From contig JAFLKM010000010.1 in NCBI GenBank assembly GCA_019163335.1, positions 1-34,632 on the forward strand: DNA of 34,632 nucleotides, given 5' to 3'. The DNA comes from Desulfobulbaceae bacterium. Lineage in GTDB: Bacteria > Desulfobacterota > Desulfobulbia > Desulfobulbales > Desulfocapsaceae. The notes under the pieces were generated by a model, which did not search any database, was not told where the DNA came from, and saw only the letters and a list, made by a program, of their open reading frames with translations. The position numbers were made by a program, and so were the translations under genes. Shown piece by piece: positions 16,014 to 24,996 of the stretch. Each line of letters begins with the position of its first letter. Position 1 is the first letter of the stretch.

Positions 16014-17075
16014 TTATTTCAGCTTGATCTCGGTCCACAGCTTATTTTTCAGCCGGCGAACCTTGGTATTAGTGGAATCCAGGGTTTCCAGGGTAGAAAG
16101 CACCTTCTGATCGGGAAAGATAGCTGTGAGCTCTTTGAGTTCCGGATTGATAAAAGGCAGGGCGGCGGCATTGGGATTCCCGGCCCCGACATCGTTGCTG
16201 AGCCCGGCGGCATTCTTGCCATCCATCAGAAAATTAATCAACTGGAGGGCCAGCTTCTTATTTTTTGCCTTTTTAGGGATAACCATGTTGTCAAGGGCCA
16301 GCACCGCGCCCTCCTTCGGCAGGAAGAAGTTCACCATAAAATCACGTTTGGCATCCTTGGCATCGTTTCTCGCCTGCACCATATCACTGGAATACCCATG
16401 CGCAACCCAGATATTGCCAACGGTCAACTCCTTGATATAACTTGACGAATTAAATGCTGCCCAATAGGGCTTGGCCTTCATGATCACCCCTTGAGCCTCG
16501 CGCAGATGCTTCTCATCGGTGTCATTAACCGAGTAGCCGAGATACTTGAGCGCGGCCCCGAACAGTTCATCGGCATCATCCATCACCGTCACCTTGCCTT
16601 TGATTTTGGCCAGCACCTGCGGATCAAAAATTACGGCCCAGCTGTTTGGCTCAACCCCCAGCTCTTTCAGTCGCTCCACGTTATACCCAATGAGAGTGGT
16701 GGTGTAGGCGTAGGGCAGGGAATAGATATTGCCGGGATCATAGGAGCGATTCAAAAAACCGGGATCTTCATTCTTGATATTGGGCAGGGCGGCCTTGTCC
16801 AGTTTTTCGAGAAAATCCTGTTGAATCAGGGCCTGGACCGCGTTCTGGGTGGGAATCACCAGATCATAGCCGCTGGCACCGGCCTGGAGCTTGGCCATCA
16901 TCTCTTCGGTGCCTGAATAATAGTCCTGGATAACCTTGCAGCCGCACTCCTTTTCAAAACCGGCCACCACCTCTTCGGAGATGTAGTCATTCCAGTTGAA
17001 CATGTGCAACTCTTCCGCAGCCAGGACAGGGGAAGCCAAAAATAACAGCATCAATACACTCAAGACCCTCTTCAT
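16014..17075 (-). CDS. potD: Spermidine/putrescine ABC transporter, periplasmic binding protein
   Basis: This 353-residue periplasmic solute-binding protein of the PotD/PotF group captures polyamines for the PotABC importer. Seen: a signal peptide ending VLAAEE near residue 20, then LHMFNWNDYISEEVV, the classic PotD start. It continues with CGCKVIQDYYSGTEEMMAKLQAGASG, YDLVIPT, SLPYAYTTTLIGYN, and a C-terminal lobe with NNP-like NAAALPFINPEL. These motifs match polyamine-binding homologues; putrescine versus spermidine preference is not decidable. The ATG at 17075 has AGAGGA 7 bases upstream. It is the last gene of potABCD, 76 bases after potC, and is followed by a strong terminator. Confidence 0.95.
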   Translation of the reverse strand: MKRVLSVLMLLFLASPVLAAEELHMFNWNDYISEEVVAGFEKECGCKVIQDYYSGTEEMMAKLQAGASGYDLVIPTQNAVQALIQQDFLEKLDKAALPNIKNEDPGFLNRSYDPGNIYSLPYAYTTTLIGYNVERLKELGVEPNSWAVIFDPQVLAKIKGKVTVMDDADELFGAALKYLGYSVNDTDEKHLREAQGVIMKAKPYWAAFNSSSYIKELTVGNIWVAHGYSSDMVQARNDAKDAKRDFMVNFFLPKEGAVLALDNMVIPKKAKNKKLALQLINFLMDGKNAAGLSNDVGAGNPNAAALPFINPELKELTAIFPDQKVLSTLETLDSTNTKVRRLKNKLWTEIKLK

Positions 17076-17151
17076 GTCAGTTTCCTCTTTTTTAAATTAA
17101 TCTGAGAAGGGCCATGGCAGAAAAAGAAATCTCCTCTTCTTGCCAACACCC

Positions 17152-17928
17152 TTATTCGCCACGAAAAATGGCAGGAGACAACCGGGACGCCACGGTGATC
17201 ACCACCAAAGTCACCAGCATCAACAGAGTTGACACCGCATTGACCTCAGGGGTCACCGCAATCTTGACCATGGAATAAATCTGCAACGGCAACGTTGAGC
17301 TGCCGACACCAGCGGTGAAAAAAGTAATCACAAAATCATCAATGGAAAGGGTAAAGGCCATCAGCGCCCCGGCAAGGATCCCGGGCATGAGCAGGGGCAG
17401 GGTAATCTCACGGAAACACTGCCATGGCGTGGCCCCCAGGTCGCGTGCCGCCTCGATAAGAGCCGGATCAAGGCTCGATATCCTGGCCTGCACCGCCAGG
17501 GCGACAAAGCCGATGCAGAAGGTAATATGGGCAAGCATGATGGAGATAAGGCCCAGGGTCATATTAACCATGATAAAAAGCACCAGCAGGCTGACACCCA
17601 TCAGAATCTCGGGCATGGCAATGGGTGCCAGCACCAGCATCTGGAGAAGGCGCAGACGATACTGGTGCATCGCAATCCCGGCCAGGGTGCCGAGAATCGT
17701 GGCGATGCCGGCGCTGACTGAGGCTATGATCAACGAGTTCATGGCCGCCGTCAGCATCTCCTGGTTATACAGGAGTTTTCCATACCATTTCCAGGTAAAG
17801 CCGACCCACTCCGCGTTTAACTTGGAGTCATTAAAGGAAAAGACCACCACAATCACCAGTGGCAGGTAAAGAAAAAGATAGACCAGGGCGGCACTGACCG
17901 CAAGGAGCAGGTTTTTCCTTGCCATCAT
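17152..17928 (-). CDS. potC: Spermidine/putrescine ABC transporter permease PotC
   Basis: This 258-residue inner-membrane permease has about six predicted helices. The first hydrophobic segment (residues ~8-30) is followed by VVFSFNDSKLNAEWVGFTWKWY, typical of PotC. The cytoplasmic coupling loop holds the EAA motif (EAARDLGATPWQCFREITLPLLMPG). IDDFVITFF and VGSSTLPLQIYSM near the C-terminus are also PotC-like. It forms the translocation pore with PotB. The ATG at 17928 overlaps the potB stop by four bases (ATGA). A longer frame reaching 18207 is an artefact of the overlapping potB sequence. Confidence 0.95.
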   Translation of the reverse strand: MMARKNLLLAVSAALVYLFLYLPLVIVVVFSFNDSKLNAEWVGFTWKWYGKLLYNQEMLTAAMNSLIIASVSAGIATILGTLAGIAMHQYRLRLLQMLVLAPIAMPEILMGVSLLVLFIMVNMTLGLISIMLAHITFCIGFVALAVQARISSLDPALIEAARDLGATPWQCFREITLPLLMPGILAGALMAFTLSIDDFVITFFTAGVGSSTLPLQIYSMVKIAVTPEVNAVSTLLMLVTLVVITVASRLSPAIFRGE

Positions 17929-18833
17929 GAGCCCCCCATTCCGGCACGCTGCCTGCTCAATCGGGAACCAAGCAGCACCACCACCACCGCCGCAACCGTC
18001 AAGACCATGGACAGGACACTGCCGAAAGGCCAGTCCCGCGATTCCATGAACTGCTGCTTGATGACGTTGCCGATCATAATGCCATCGGTGCCGCCAAGAA
18101 GATCGGGAATGGCAAACATCCCCAGCACCGGAATAAAAACCAGGATCGACCCGGCAGTGATGCCGGGCAGGGAAAGGGGCCAGGTGATGAGCCAGAACCG
18201 CCGCCACTTGCCGGCGCCCAGATCCTGGGCCGCATCCAGCAGATACGGATCATGCTTTTCCAGATTGGCGTACAGGGGCAGAACCATGAAAGGAAGATGC
18301 ACGTACACCAGACAAACAATCATCGCCGTCGGGCTGTACATCAGGGTGACCGGGCCCGCCCCGAAGAGATCAAGGACCCCGTTCAGTATACGGGTCAGGG
18401 CTCCGACCGGACTGAAGATAATCATCCAGGCATAGATACGGACCAGAAAATTACTCCAGAACGGCAGAATCACCAGCAGCAGAAGCAGATCACGAGACTT
18501 GCGGCCGCTGCGGGCAATCATCAGGGCCAGGGGATAGGCCATGAACATGCAGATCAGGGTGGTGCTGACGGCATAGCCGATGGATTTGACAAAAAGACGC
18601 AGATAAATATCGGTACCAAACAGTCGCTGCCAGTTTTCCAGGGTCAGATCCAAGGTCCACTGACCGCCATCCTGGACAAGCCAGGGCGCCAGCCCCCCAT
18701 ATTCGCCGGGGTAGCGGAACGAGGCAAAGAGCATGATCATGGTCGGCGCTGCAAAAAATATCAGCAGATATGCCATGGGCGGCAAGGAGAGCAGATACTT
18801 GGACCACACCTTGCCCTGCACGGTTTTCAGCAT
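17925..18833 (-). CDS. potB: Spermidine/putrescine ABC transporter permease PotB
   Basis: This ~302-residue permease is paired with PotC. It begins with a basic N-terminus and a helix (PPMAYLLIFFAAPTMIMLFASF). It then shows the PotB-like periplasmic segment with LTLENWQRLFG, further helices, and the EAA-type loop LLDAAQDLGAGKWRRFWLIT followed by PLSLPGITAG. IPVLGMFAIPDLLGG and VIKQQFMESRDWPFGSVLS are highly characteristic of polyamine permease B. The ATG at 18833 starts 5 bases after the potA stop and has only a weak ribosome-binding site, suggesting translational coupling. An ATG at 18869 inside potA is a possible longer start. Confidence 0.94.
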   Translation of the reverse strand: MLKTVQGKVWSKYLLSLPPMAYLLIFFAAPTMIMLFASFRYPGEYGGLAPWLVQDGGQWTLDLTLENWQRLFGTDIYLRLFVKSIGYAVSTTLICMFMAYPLALMIARSGRKSRDLLLLLVILPFWSNFLVRIYAWMIIFSPVGALTRILNGVLDLFGAGPVTLMYSPTAMIVCLVYVHLPFMVLPLYANLEKHDPYLLDAAQDLGAGKWRRFWLITWPLSLPGITAGSILVFIPVLGMFAIPDLLGGTDGIMIGNVIKQQFMESRDWPFGSVLSMVLTVAAVVVVLLGSRLSRQRAGMGGS

Positions 18834-18838
18834 GGCAA

Positions 18839-19990
18839 TCAGTCCAGCACCAGATGACCGGCATCGCATGACCAGGCAACATCAACCTGATCACCAATCT
18901 CAAAGAAATTGGCCCTTCCGGAGGCCGAATTAGCGAGCAGGGTTTCCAGCAGCACGCCATTGGCCAGGGTCACATTATAGACGGTCACATCCCCCAGGTA
19001 GAGCATATCATGCACATACCCGGGAAAATGAGATTCCCCATCAAAGGAACTCAGGGGAGAAGGGTCGGACGGAGCGGAGAGGTTGTCGCTCGCACCAGGG
19101 ATGGCTGAAGAGCGGCTGATCCTGATCTTTTCCGGACGCAAGGTCAGGGCGCACCGGCTGCCGACCGCAAACTGCGATTCCATCCCGCACACATAGACCG
19201 AGCCCAGCCCATCAAGTTCAACGGTGACCCGGCCGCCCTGCTGCTCACTGACTTTTCCGTCCAGCAGATTACATTTGCCGATAAAATCAGCCACAAAACG
19301 GCTGCCGGGATACCCATAGAGCCGGGTCGGCTCATCCACCTGGACAATCCTGCCATGATCCATCACCGCAATACGATGCGACAGGGCCAGGGCCTCCCCT
19401 TGATCATGGGTCACATAGATAAAGGTAATGCCAATATCCTTCTGCAGGTCGATCAGCTCAATCTGCATCTGTTCGCGCAATTTGGCATCCAGCGCCGACA
19501 GAGGCTCATCCAGGAGCAGCAGCCGGGGCCGGTTGACCAGGGCCCGGGCAATGGCAATCCGCTGTTTCTGGCCACCGGACAAGGCATCCGGATACTGACT
19601 GCCCTTATCCGGCAGCCGCACATCCTCAAGGGCCTCTGCCACCCGGGTGCGGATATCTTGTTTGGAAACTCGCGCCATGCGCAGGGGAAAGGCGATATTC
19701 TCCGCCACGGTCATGTGGGGAAAGAGGGCATAATTCTGAAAGATGGTGTGCAGGGGACGGTCTTCAGGGGGAACAGCGATGATACTTTTGCCATTGAGGA
19801 GAATATCGCCGCCATCGGGTTGGTCAAATCCCGCGATCAGACGTAGAAGGGTGGTTTTTCCACAACCGGATGGCCCAAGCAGGGTAAAAAATTCACCCGC
19901 TTTAATATGTAGAGACACCTTGTCCAAGGCGACAAAGGCATCAAAGTGTCGCGAGACATCGACTATTTCCAGCAACGCACCATTCTCCAT
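18839..19990 (-). CDS. potA: Spermidine/putrescine ABC transporter ATP-binding protein
   Basis: This ~383-residue ATPase energises polyamine import. Seen: Walker A GPSGCGKTT near residue 40, the Q loop FQNYALFPHMTV, signature LSGGQKQRIAIARALV, Walker B LLLLDEPLSALD and the switch VTHDQGEAL. A C-terminal TOBE-type regulatory domain follows, with GKCNLLDGKV and LRPEKIRIS. An insertion rich in Ser and Pro at about residues 305-325 interrupts the TOBE region. The ATG at 19990 matches family N-termini (MENGALLEIVDVS) but AGGA is too close for a normal ribosome-binding site. The ATG at 20011 is an alternative. It is the first gene of potABCD, with dnaA upstream on the same strand across a 388-base gap holding repeat copy B. 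Confidence 0.95.
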   Translation of the reverse strand: MENGALLEIVDVSRHFDAFVALDKVSLHIKAGEFFTLLGPSGCGKTTLLRLIAGFDQPDGGDILLNGKSIIAVPPEDRPLHTIFQNYALFPHMTVAENIAFPLRMARVSKQDIRTRVAEALEDVRLPDKGSQYPDALSGGQKQRIAIARALVNRPRLLLLDEPLSALDAKLREQMQIELIDLQKDIGITFIYVTHDQGEALALSHRIAVMDHGRIVQVDEPTRLYGYPGSRFVADFIGKCNLLDGKVSEQQGGRVTVELDGLGSVYVCGMESQFAVGSRCALTLRPEKIRISRSSAIPGASDNLSAPSDPSPLSSFDGESHFPGYVHDMLYLGDVTVYNVTLANGVLLETLLANSASGRANFFEIGDQVDVAWSCDAGHLVLD

Positions 19991-20378
19991 TCCTGTGAAG
20001 ACCCATACCATCTTCCCGGCCCGAAGAACAAAGAGCAGGCCGGAAACAACAAACACCTTTGGACCAGAGAGAGAAAAGCAAAAATGCTGCAGAGAAGCAC
20101 CAACTGTGCAACCGCTGCCATCCCCGTGGACACATACGTGTCTTCATAGCAGAAAAAAAGTGAGAAATCAAGCAGGCCGTAGTCTTCCTGGAGTTTGAAA
20201 AATGACCAAATCCGATGAACGGGAGAAGTGCTTTTCGCAGATTATTTTTCTGCAAAAAAACATGAAAATAATCTGTACGGCACTAAAATGACAAGCTGGC
20301 CCCATGAGAAAATGCGCCTTACGTTCCCGCCCCTTCGAAGTCATCGGAGGCGGACCCGCCAATGTGATCATTGGATGA
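19991..20378. other. Gene-free gap between dnaA and potA
   Basis: This 388-base stretch has no credible gene. It contains copy B of repeat family 1 at 20206-20287. Closer to the dnaA stop it contains a short inverted repeat (CCAATG-TGAT-CATTGG near 20361-20376) without a T-tract. A promoter for potABCD should lie in about 20000-20200, but I could not assign boxes with confidence. Confidence 0.5.
20206..20287 (-). repeat. Stem-loop repeat family 1, copy B
   Basis: Read on the minus strand it begins TTTAGTGCCGTACAGATTAT and ends near GTTCATCGGATTTGG. The inner arms CAGATTATTTT and AAAATAATCTG pair over 11 perfect bases and the outer arms AGTGC and GCACT over five, with a T-rich loop. The inner helix is longer than in copy A but the flanking sequence is shared. 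Orientation is the same as dnaA and potA. Confidence 0.7.
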
Positions 20379-21707
20379 TCAGCTCTCTATCCGTTTGACC
20401 TTTTTATTTAAAAGCTCAACCTGAGAGGAGACGGAAACGTCCCGAAGAATACGATCACTGACCACCTTAATGGCATGCAGGACTGTGGCATGATCGCGAC
20501 CAAAGACTTTACCGATGTCGGCTAGGGAATCCTTGGTGTGCAGTCGGCTCAAATACATGGCCACCTGGCGAGGAAAGACTATCCCTTTTTTGCGGGTCCG
20601 CGACTGCATATCAAGGACGCTCACCTGGAACTGGGCACTGACAAACTCACTGATGGTCAACGCCGAAAGATCATCCGGACGTCCGACAATCCCTTCCACC
20701 ACCTCACGAACCAGAGCCATCTCCACCCTGCCCCCCAAAAGCGCAGATTTTGCCCGAATGGCATGGATGGCCGACTCAATGCGTCGGACATCCCCTTTGA
20801 TATGTTGCGCAAGATACGTAACAAATTCTTCATGCAGGGTAACGCCCTGCAATTGGGCTTTTTTCAGCACGATCCGCTCGCGGGTCTGGAGATCTGGTGC
20901 CTGGATGGAGGTGACCAGTCCGGCCGTCATACGGGATCGAAACTCATTATCAATCCCGTTTAAGTCTCTGGGACTGCTGTTGGCGGTGAAAATTATTCTT
21001 TTTCCCCCTTTAATCAGGGTATCAAGGATTTCGTTCAGCTCTTCCTGAGTCTTTTTTTTGCCGGTCAGCGAGTGGACATCTTCCACCAGGAGAATATCAC
21101 AATTATCATGGTATTTCCGTTTGAAGCGATCCATACTGTTGGCTTGGATCTCCCGCACCATCTCGGATGAGAACTGCTGGGCAGTGAGATAAAAAAGGCG
21201 GGTCGCAGGGGAGGTGGCAAGGATCTGATGGGCTACGGCATGGGTCAGATGACTCTTCCCAAGGCCGGTGGAACTGTTGATGTACAGACAGGGACCAACG
21301 ATATCCTTCCCTTCAGCCAGGGATTTACAGGCAGACAGGGCGAGAAGATTACTCTCCCCTTCCATGAACTCATCAAAGGTATACCGGGGGTGCAGGGCCC
21401 GGACCTGCGAGCCGCAGGCAGGGACATGGGGCAAACGCAACTGAACAGTTGGTGACGGGAGAGGCAGCGATTTCTGATTCGCCTCACACAGAATAACCTG
21501 CCGCTTATTCCCATCGATGGCATTAACACATTCCTGAATCAGCCCGAGATGATGCTGGCTCAGGTGGGCCCGATAGAAGCGATCAGGGCAGGTAAGCCGG
21601 AGCGTCTCTTCGTCGCACTGCACACATGCCAGGGGTTCAATCCAAAGGGTGTAAACATTTTCAACCAGCGTCGCACGCAAGCTCTCTTTTACCTTTTGCC
21701 ACACCAT
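20379..21707 (-). CDS. dnaA: Chromosomal replication initiator DnaA (divergent)
   Basis: This 442-residue initiator ATPase has a domain I start MVWQKVKESL, a short linker about 80-105, and the AAA+ core from YTFDEFMEGESN. Walker A is SSTGLGKS (145-152) and Walker B is DILLVED (204-210), where the usual pair is Asp-Asp. An arginine-finger-like FRSRM follows. Domain IV has the DNA-binding signature GRDHATVLHAI near residue 400. These support a DnaA that binds ATP and DnaA boxes. The TNSS/VED changes and shortened linker make it more divergent than standard DnaA, so it could be a second DnaA paralogue. The ATG at 21707 has GGAAGG 6 bases upstream and fits family N-termini, better than the GTG at 21725. 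No dnaN or recF follows. Confidence 0.95.
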   Translation of the reverse strand: MVWQKVKESLRATLVENVYTLWIEPLACVQCDEETLRLTCPDRFYRAHLSQHHLGLIQECVNAIDGNKRQVILCEANQKSLPLPSPTVQLRLPHVPACGSQVRALHPRYTFDEFMEGESNLLALSACKSLAEGKDIVGPCLYINSSTGLGKSHLTHAVAHQILATSPATRLFYLTAQQFSSEMVREIQANSMDRFKRKYHDNCDILLVEDVHSLTGKKKTQEELNEILDTLIKGGKRIIFTANSSPRDLNGIDNEFRSRMTAGLVTSIQAPDLQTRERIVLKKAQLQGVTLHEEFVTYLAQHIKGDVRRIESAIHAIRAKSALLGGRVEMALVREVVEGIVGRPDDLSALTISEFVSAQFQVSVLDMQSRTRKKGIVFPRQVAMYLSRLHTKDSLADIGKVFGRDHATVLHAIKVVSDRILRDVSVSSQVELLNKKVKRIES

Positions 21708-22625
21708 AGCCATCCTTCCAGTCACTTTTTTTTACAGTTAACATCGACATGAGCAACAGCTGTTTTGGTCAATTAATGCCCATAATCAGCCAACCTGCCC
21801 ATTTTAAAATATCTGAATAAGAGGAGAAGAACCTTCCACAATCAACAACAAAGTCATTCCAGAAAAACCCTTGCGATCTTTTTATGGCACTAATATTACC
21901 TTTTTGTCCTCCTATGGAATCAACCCCTCATCAAGACACGCCCCGATAAAAACCGAAATTTGGCTTTCCGTCAAAGGCGATTGATCCCAGTTTTTTCGAG
22001 ACTCTTCATCCTTCACCCCTCTTTTTGCACAGGCCTGTCCAACTTGATTTTCAGCCCCTTCCCAACGCTAACTCCTTGCATTTCGGGCATCATCAAAAGT
22101 ACTCTTTTTTATCGTGTTATCTTCGCAGGTTAATCATCCATTCCACAAGTTATCAACAATTGTTCAGAAATTACGATCTCTCCATAAATCGATAAAGCAA
22201 AAAATATCTCTTATTAACGCCATATCCCTCATATTAGTTTTTGATTATGCCGCTATATCAACCACTCCCGTACAATTGATTTTTCTCTCTTTTATTTTTT
22301 TTCACGACACCCCATGCACAACTCCGCCCACATTGCACATCACGAAATCTGAGGCCCATCGATACTCCTCCTCAAGCCTCGGGAGCAGGGCATCAACACC
22401 ATGGAACCAATGGGTTGCAAGGGGAATTTCTCTGCCATCTTATGGAGATACCCAAAAAAGACAGCAATAGTCCCATGAAACTGCTGTCAGATCAATCGCA
22501 CCCAGGGGCGGGGAAAGAGGGCGCATGGCCTCTGGAAGTCTCAAGGGAAAGGGGATATTGCAAAAATGCAGGATGGCTTTAAAAAAGGAGCCGGAGAAAT
22601 GGTTAATGAAACGGCAGACCAGGAT
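21708..22625. other. Long AT-rich gene-free region upstream of dnaA; oriC candidate
   Basis: About 0.9 kb lacks credible genes on both strands. Reading frames here have low-complexity, unrelated sequences. It is AT-rich, especially 22085-22310, with T-runs and several ATC/TAT-rich segments suitable for unwinding. One near-consensus DnaA box lies at 22150-22158. The motif TTCCACAA followed by TCAACAA occurs twice, near 21834 and 22141. It is located next to dnaA, and gene orientation switches just to the right (minus up to comF, plus from icd onward). Together these make it a candidate replication origin, but there is no cluster of clear DnaA boxes. It should also contain the dnaA promoter. 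Confidence 0.4.
22150..22158 (+). promoter_or_regulatory. DnaA-box-like 9-mer
   Basis: TTATCAACA differs from the consensus TTATCCACA at one position. It is embedded in CCACAAGTTATCAACAATTG, about 440 bases upstream of the dnaA start. No second box of equal quality was found by eye in the same gap. Confidence 0.35.
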
Positions 22626-23339
22626 TTACTCCCTGCTGTCTGCCACCCGGGCCACCGTCACAACCCAGATCTCGCGGGCACCGGCGGCAAGCAAGGCCCT
22701 GGCGCACTCAGTCACAGTCGTGCCGGTGGTCAAGACATCATCAACAAGGAAAATCCGTCGTCCTCGAATTGCCGAAGGATTGCTGACGGCGAAGGCGGCT
22801 CTGAGATTTTTTCTCCTGGCAACCCCGTCCAGGGTTGTTTGCGGTGGGGTATTGCGTGTCCGAATCAAGACGTCCGCAAGCAGGGTGTCCCCTGCTTGCG
22901 GGAAAAAAATCTTGGCAAGCAGCAAGGATTGGTTGAGCCCCCGTTTTTTCAGCCGGGTAGAAAAGAGCGGCACGGGGACGATACGATCGCTTTCCCCCTG
23001 GAATTCTTGTCTCAGCACTTCACTAAAGGGGGCAATAACCTGCACAAGAGCCGGCAGTGCCCGGGTATCTGAAGCGTATTTCAACCGATGGAGAAGGTGA
23101 CTGACGGGGGAGGCATACGAGACAACGGCCCGCGCCCAGGCATACACCGGCGGTTTTCGCAGACAGGAACCGCAGAGATGATCGCCGCCACTGCTGTCGG
23201 GAAGCTCCCGACCACAGCAGGAACAGAGGGGAGAGTGCAGATAATGGATCAGTGCAAGACATTCAGGGCAGACCACCTCGCCTCGATGAATCAGGCTGAT
23301 CCGACAGAAACAGCAACGGGCGGGGAAGATCAATTCCAT
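22626..23339 (-). CDS. comF: ComF family phosphoribosyltransferase-like protein
   Basis: This 237-residue protein begins with an N-terminal zinc-ribbon-like region containing CCFC, CPEC, CSCCG and CGSC pairs. A phosphoribosyltransferase fold follows, with the PRPP-binding motif IFLVDDVLTTGTTVTECARAL near residues 190-210 and PVPLFSTRLKKRGLNQS. ComF proteins are needed for DNA uptake in naturally competent bacteria and interact with recombination proteins in some; they are widespread in non-competent species too. No other competence gene is nearby. The ATG at 23339 is chosen because homology starts there; an ATG at 23372 adds 11 residues. It is divergent from icd across about 440 bases. Confidence 0.92.
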   Translation of the reverse strand: MELIFPARCCFCRISLIHRGEVVCPECLALIHYLHSPLCSCCGRELPDSSGGDHLCGSCLRKPPVYAWARAVVSYASPVSHLLHRLKYASDTRALPALVQVIAPFSEVLRQEFQGESDRIVPVPLFSTRLKKRGLNQSLLLAKIFFPQAGDTLLADVLIRTRNTPPQTTLDGVARRKNLRAAFAVSNPSAIRGRRIFLVDDVLTTGTTVTECARALLAAGAREIWVVTVARVADSRE

Positions 23340-23781
23340 ACACCCCCTGCCCCATGCTTTCCAGGGAAGCATGGGGCTAAAAAGAAAACTTATGGCGAGT
23401 TAAAAAGTGCAATGAAGCCCTCATTCCATGGGTTTATGGTGGAGTCTCTTGAATTTTCTTGGCAACGGATTCCAAACGATCCATCCACTCCTTGTATCGA
23501 GCCCCGCTCCCTGTTGTCAAGACAAGAAAACAGCCCTCTGCCGTGATTCTCTCCCTTCATCTGATCCGTCATCACAAAAAAAGCGGCCTAGCCCCCCTGC
23601 CATAGAAAAAAGCTGGCAGATCGATTATCTCCTATGCTAAGATATTTTTTTCGATTTTGAGCAGGGTGTCTTCCTGTATCTCTTCGCAGCACTTGCAGAC
23701 AATAAGGTGCCATGGCAGGCAGCCATTCCCCTGCTATGACATTTTTTTTGAAGGAATAAACGTTTACCGGAGGAATTTTCA
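23340..23781. other. Gene-free divergent region between comF and icd
   Basis: This 442-base stretch separates two divergently transcribed genes and is the point where gene orientation switches from minus to plus. No credible gene is present. TGCTATGAC at 23732-23740 resembles an extended -10 box for icd but has no good -35. A short palindrome TGCCATGGCA lies at about 23708-23717. No strong hairpin or repeat copy was recognised. Confidence 0.4.
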
Positions 23782-24996
23782 ATGACTACAATCAGGATGA
23801 CGACCCCGCTTGTCGAAATGGACGGCGACGAGATGACCCGCATCATCTGGGCCGATATCAAAACCGAGCTGCTCCTGCCTTATATTGATCTGAAGACGGA
23901 GTATTACGACCTGGGCCTGCCCCACCGCGACGAAACCAGCGACAGTGTCACCACTGCAGCGGCTGAGGCGATCAAGAAGTACGGCGTCGGCGTCAAATGC
24001 GCCACGATTACCCCCAACGCCCAACGGGTCGAAGAGTATCAGCTCAAAAGCATGTGGAAAAGTCCCAACGGCACCATCCGTGCCATTCTCGACGGTACCG
24101 TCTTTCGCGCCCCCTTGGTGGTCAACTGTATCAAGCCCTCGGTTCGAACCTGGGAAGCACCGATCACCATTGCCCGTCACGCCTATGGTGACATCTATCG
24201 CAATACCGAGTATCGCGTCCCCTGTCCTGGGAAGGCGGAGCTGGTGTTCACCGCTGAAAACGGAAAACAGTGGCGCGAAACCATCTACGACTTTGAAGGG
24301 CCCGGCATTATTCAGGGGATACATAATAAAGACCGCTCCATCGCGAGCTTCGCCCATGCCTGTTTTAATTATGCCCTCGACACCAAGCAGGATCTCTGGT
24401 TTTCAACCAAAGACACCATCTCCAAGATTTACGACCACACCTTCAAAGACATCATGCAGGAGATTTATGATGTGGAGTACGCCCAGCAATTCAATGCCGC
24501 CGGCATCGAATACTTCTACACCCTTATTGATGATGCGGTGGCCCGGGTCATTCGCTCACGGGGAGGATTTATCTGGGCCTGCAAGAATTACGACGGCGAC
24601 GTGATGAGCGACATGGTGGCCACGGCCTTTGGCTCCCTGGCAATGATGACAAGCGTCCTGGTGTCGCCGGAGGGTTGCTTTGAATATGAGGCCGCCCATG
24701 GAACCGTCACCCGCCATTACTATCGCCATCTCAAGGGTGAAGAGACCTCAACCAACTGCATGGCCACCCTCTTTGCTTGGACCGGGGCGCTGAAAAAACG
24801 CGGCCAGCTGGATGCCATACCTGAGCTTGTCACCTTTGCCGATACTCTTGAGAAGGCCTCCATGGATACCATAGAAGATGGCTGTATGACCAAGGATCTG
24901 GCTCTCATCACCGAGATCAAAGACCCCAAAGTGGTCAGCACCCGCGAGTTCATCCTTGAAATTCGCGAGCGGCTGGACCGCATGCTTGCACGCTAA
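23782..24996 (+). CDS. icd: NADP-dependent isocitrate dehydrogenase, eukaryote-like homodimeric type
   Basis: This 404-residue enzyme oxidises isocitrate to 2-oxoglutarate in the TCA cycle. It is of the subfamily typical of eukaryotes and some bacteria rather than the E. coli Icd type. Seen: the start VEMDGDEMTRIIW, the substrate region KSPNGTIRAILDGTVFRAP with catalytic Arg nearby, KPSVRTWEAPITIARHAYGD, and the metal-binding DDAVARVIRS and YDGDVMSDMVA. The nucleotide-binding stretch is YEAAHGTVTRHYYRHLKGEETSTN. Lengths and motifs are complete. The start is well supported by GGAGGA 8 bases upstream. In sulfate reducers it can run oxidatively or support glutamate synthesis. It stands alone, with about 200 bases before the next gene. 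Confidence 0.96.
   Translation: MTTIRMTTPLVEMDGDEMTRIIWADIKTELLLPYIDLKTEYYDLGLPHRDETSDSVTTAAAEAIKKYGVGVKCATITPNAQRVEEYQLKSMWKSPNGTIRAILDGTVFRAPLVVNCIKPSVRTWEAPITIARHAYGDIYRNTEYRVPCPGKAELVFTAENGKQWRETIYDFEGPGIIQGIHNKDRSIASFAHACFNYALDTKQDLWFSTKDTISKIYDHTFKDIMQEIYDVEYAQQFNAAGIEYFYTLIDDAVARVIRSRGGFIWACKNYDGDVMSDMVATAFGSLAMMTSVLVSPEGCFEYEAAHGTVTRHYYRHLKGEETSTNCMATLFAWTGALKKRGQLDAIPELVTFADTLEKASMDTIEDGCMTKDLALITEIKDPKVVSTREFILEIRERLDRMLAR

Noticed and set aside
17929-18207. N-terminal extension of potC
   Set aside because: The added residues are an out-of-frame reading of potB; the ATGA overlap gives the real start.
22114-22470. 118-codon plus-strand frame in the dnaA upstream gap
   Set aside because: Composition is erratic, no domain, no ribosome-binding site, and the region is AT-rich noncoding.
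24136-24152. GGTTCGAACC, resembling a tRNA T-loop
   Set aside because: It lies inside icd coding sequence with no cloverleaf around it.
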